From NCBI GenBank assembly GCA_017395275.1, contig JAFPVN010000091.1, positions 1-14,601 of the forward strand: 14,601 nt of DNA, in the 5' to 3' direction. Shown one piece after another: positions 14,415 through 14,601 of this stretch. Position 1 is the first letter of the stretch. Each line of letters opens with the position of its first letter. The position numbers were made by a program, and so were the translations under genes. This stretch comes from Candidatus Methanomethylophilaceae archaeon (GTDB lineage Archaea; Thermoplasmatota; Thermoplasmata; Methanomassiliicoccales; Methanomethylophilaceae). Below the pieces are notes generated by a model, which worked only from the letters and a program-made list of their open reading frames with translations, was not told the DNA's origin and did not search any database.

Positions 14415-14601
14415 GGTCTGCTTTGTGGCGACGTAGATGTTCACGGCGCCCATGGACTTCCTGTAGAACCTGGCGTCGGAGAATCCGACCTTCTTGAATA
14501 TGGCGACCATGTCCGCACCGTGGGGGAATCCCTCGAGGGAGGAGGTCAGCCAGTCGTATGCGGGCTGCTTCCCGTCGATCTTCTTGCCCTTGTCGTACCT
14601 C
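14403..14601 (-). CDS. UbiE/MenG-like SAM-dependent methyltransferase, C-terminal part
   Basis: The gene enters from the right edge; only the last 65 residues are visible, so there is no start codon in the window. They match the end of UbiE/COQ5-type methyltransferases: Y-D-W-L-T-S-S-L-E-G-F-P, then a K-K-V-G-F-S-D-A helix/strand and a final G-A-V-N-I-Y-V-A-T-K strand before the stop (TAA, plus-strand 14403-14405). Family members methylate quinone precursors, but many archaeal relatives have other substrates, and the SAM-binding half is outside the window. The last 12 bases overlap the end of the convergent permease gene. Confidence 0.75.
   Translation of the reverse strand, partial: RYDKGKKIDGKQPAYDWLTSSLEGFPHGADMVAIFKKVGFSDARFYRKSMGAVNIYVATKQTSEQ

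Overview
The window is archaeal chromosomal DNA of high GC content. The archaeal evidence is direct: a clamp-loader small subunit (RfcS), an Orc1/Cdc6-type AAA+ ATPase, an archaeal/eukaryotic-type tRNA thiolase with zinc-binding Cys pairs at both ends, and TATA boxes about 25-35 bases before several start codons, leaving very short leaders or none. Formate-tetrahydrofolate ligase, rubredoxin/rubrerythrin proteins and repeated Sel1 proteins together suggest an anaerobic, possibly gut-associated member of the Thermoplasmata, most likely Methanomassiliicoccales. That placement is inferred from gene content; no marker gene was compared.

Layout. (1) 1-1470, plus: the end of a nitrilase-superfamily protein with Gly where the catalytic Cys should be, then, 4 bases on, a protein made of Sel1 repeats. 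(2) 1471-3606, plus: a small unknown gene behind an AT-rich 9-bp tandem repeat, then fhs with its own TATA box and a stem-loop/T-tract terminator. (3) 3622-4877, minus: two overlapping redox genes, a rubredoxin/rubrerythrin-like/rubredoxin protein and a ferredoxin with a rubredoxin-like tail. (4) 4878-5023: a divergent control region with two 17-bp dyads exactly 21 bp apart next to a TATA box. (5) 5024-7497, plus: a lidless Hsp70-family protein translationally coupled to a second Sel1-repeat protein. (6) 7498-8457, minus: rfcS, facing away from (7) 8599-11673, plus: a tight NIF3-like / cdc6-like / ncsA operon. (8) 11675-13093, minus: cysS. (9) 13170-14414, plus: a membrane anion-permease-like transporter. 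(10) 14403-14601, minus: the 3' end of a UbiE-like methyltransferase.

The most interesting part is 4245-7497. A lidless Hsp70 with an altered phosphate-1 loop shares a start/stop overlap with a Sel1 solenoid protein. They are expressed from a promoter with paired dyads that separates them from a rubredoxin/rubrerythrin-like redox pair. This looks like a stress-responsive or redox-linked chaperone/adaptor module. The first Sel1 gene is likewise the second cistron behind an apparently inactive enzyme, so the window holds two 'binding-competent partner plus Sel1 scaffold' pairs.

The rest is mainly housekeeping (replication, tRNA charging and thiolation, one-carbon metabolism), packed so tightly that convergent genes end 0 bp apart, 1 bp apart, or overlap by 12 bp. 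I saw no tRNA, rRNA, CRISPR array, insertion sequence or recognisable replication origin, and no gene-free stretch longer than 300 bases.
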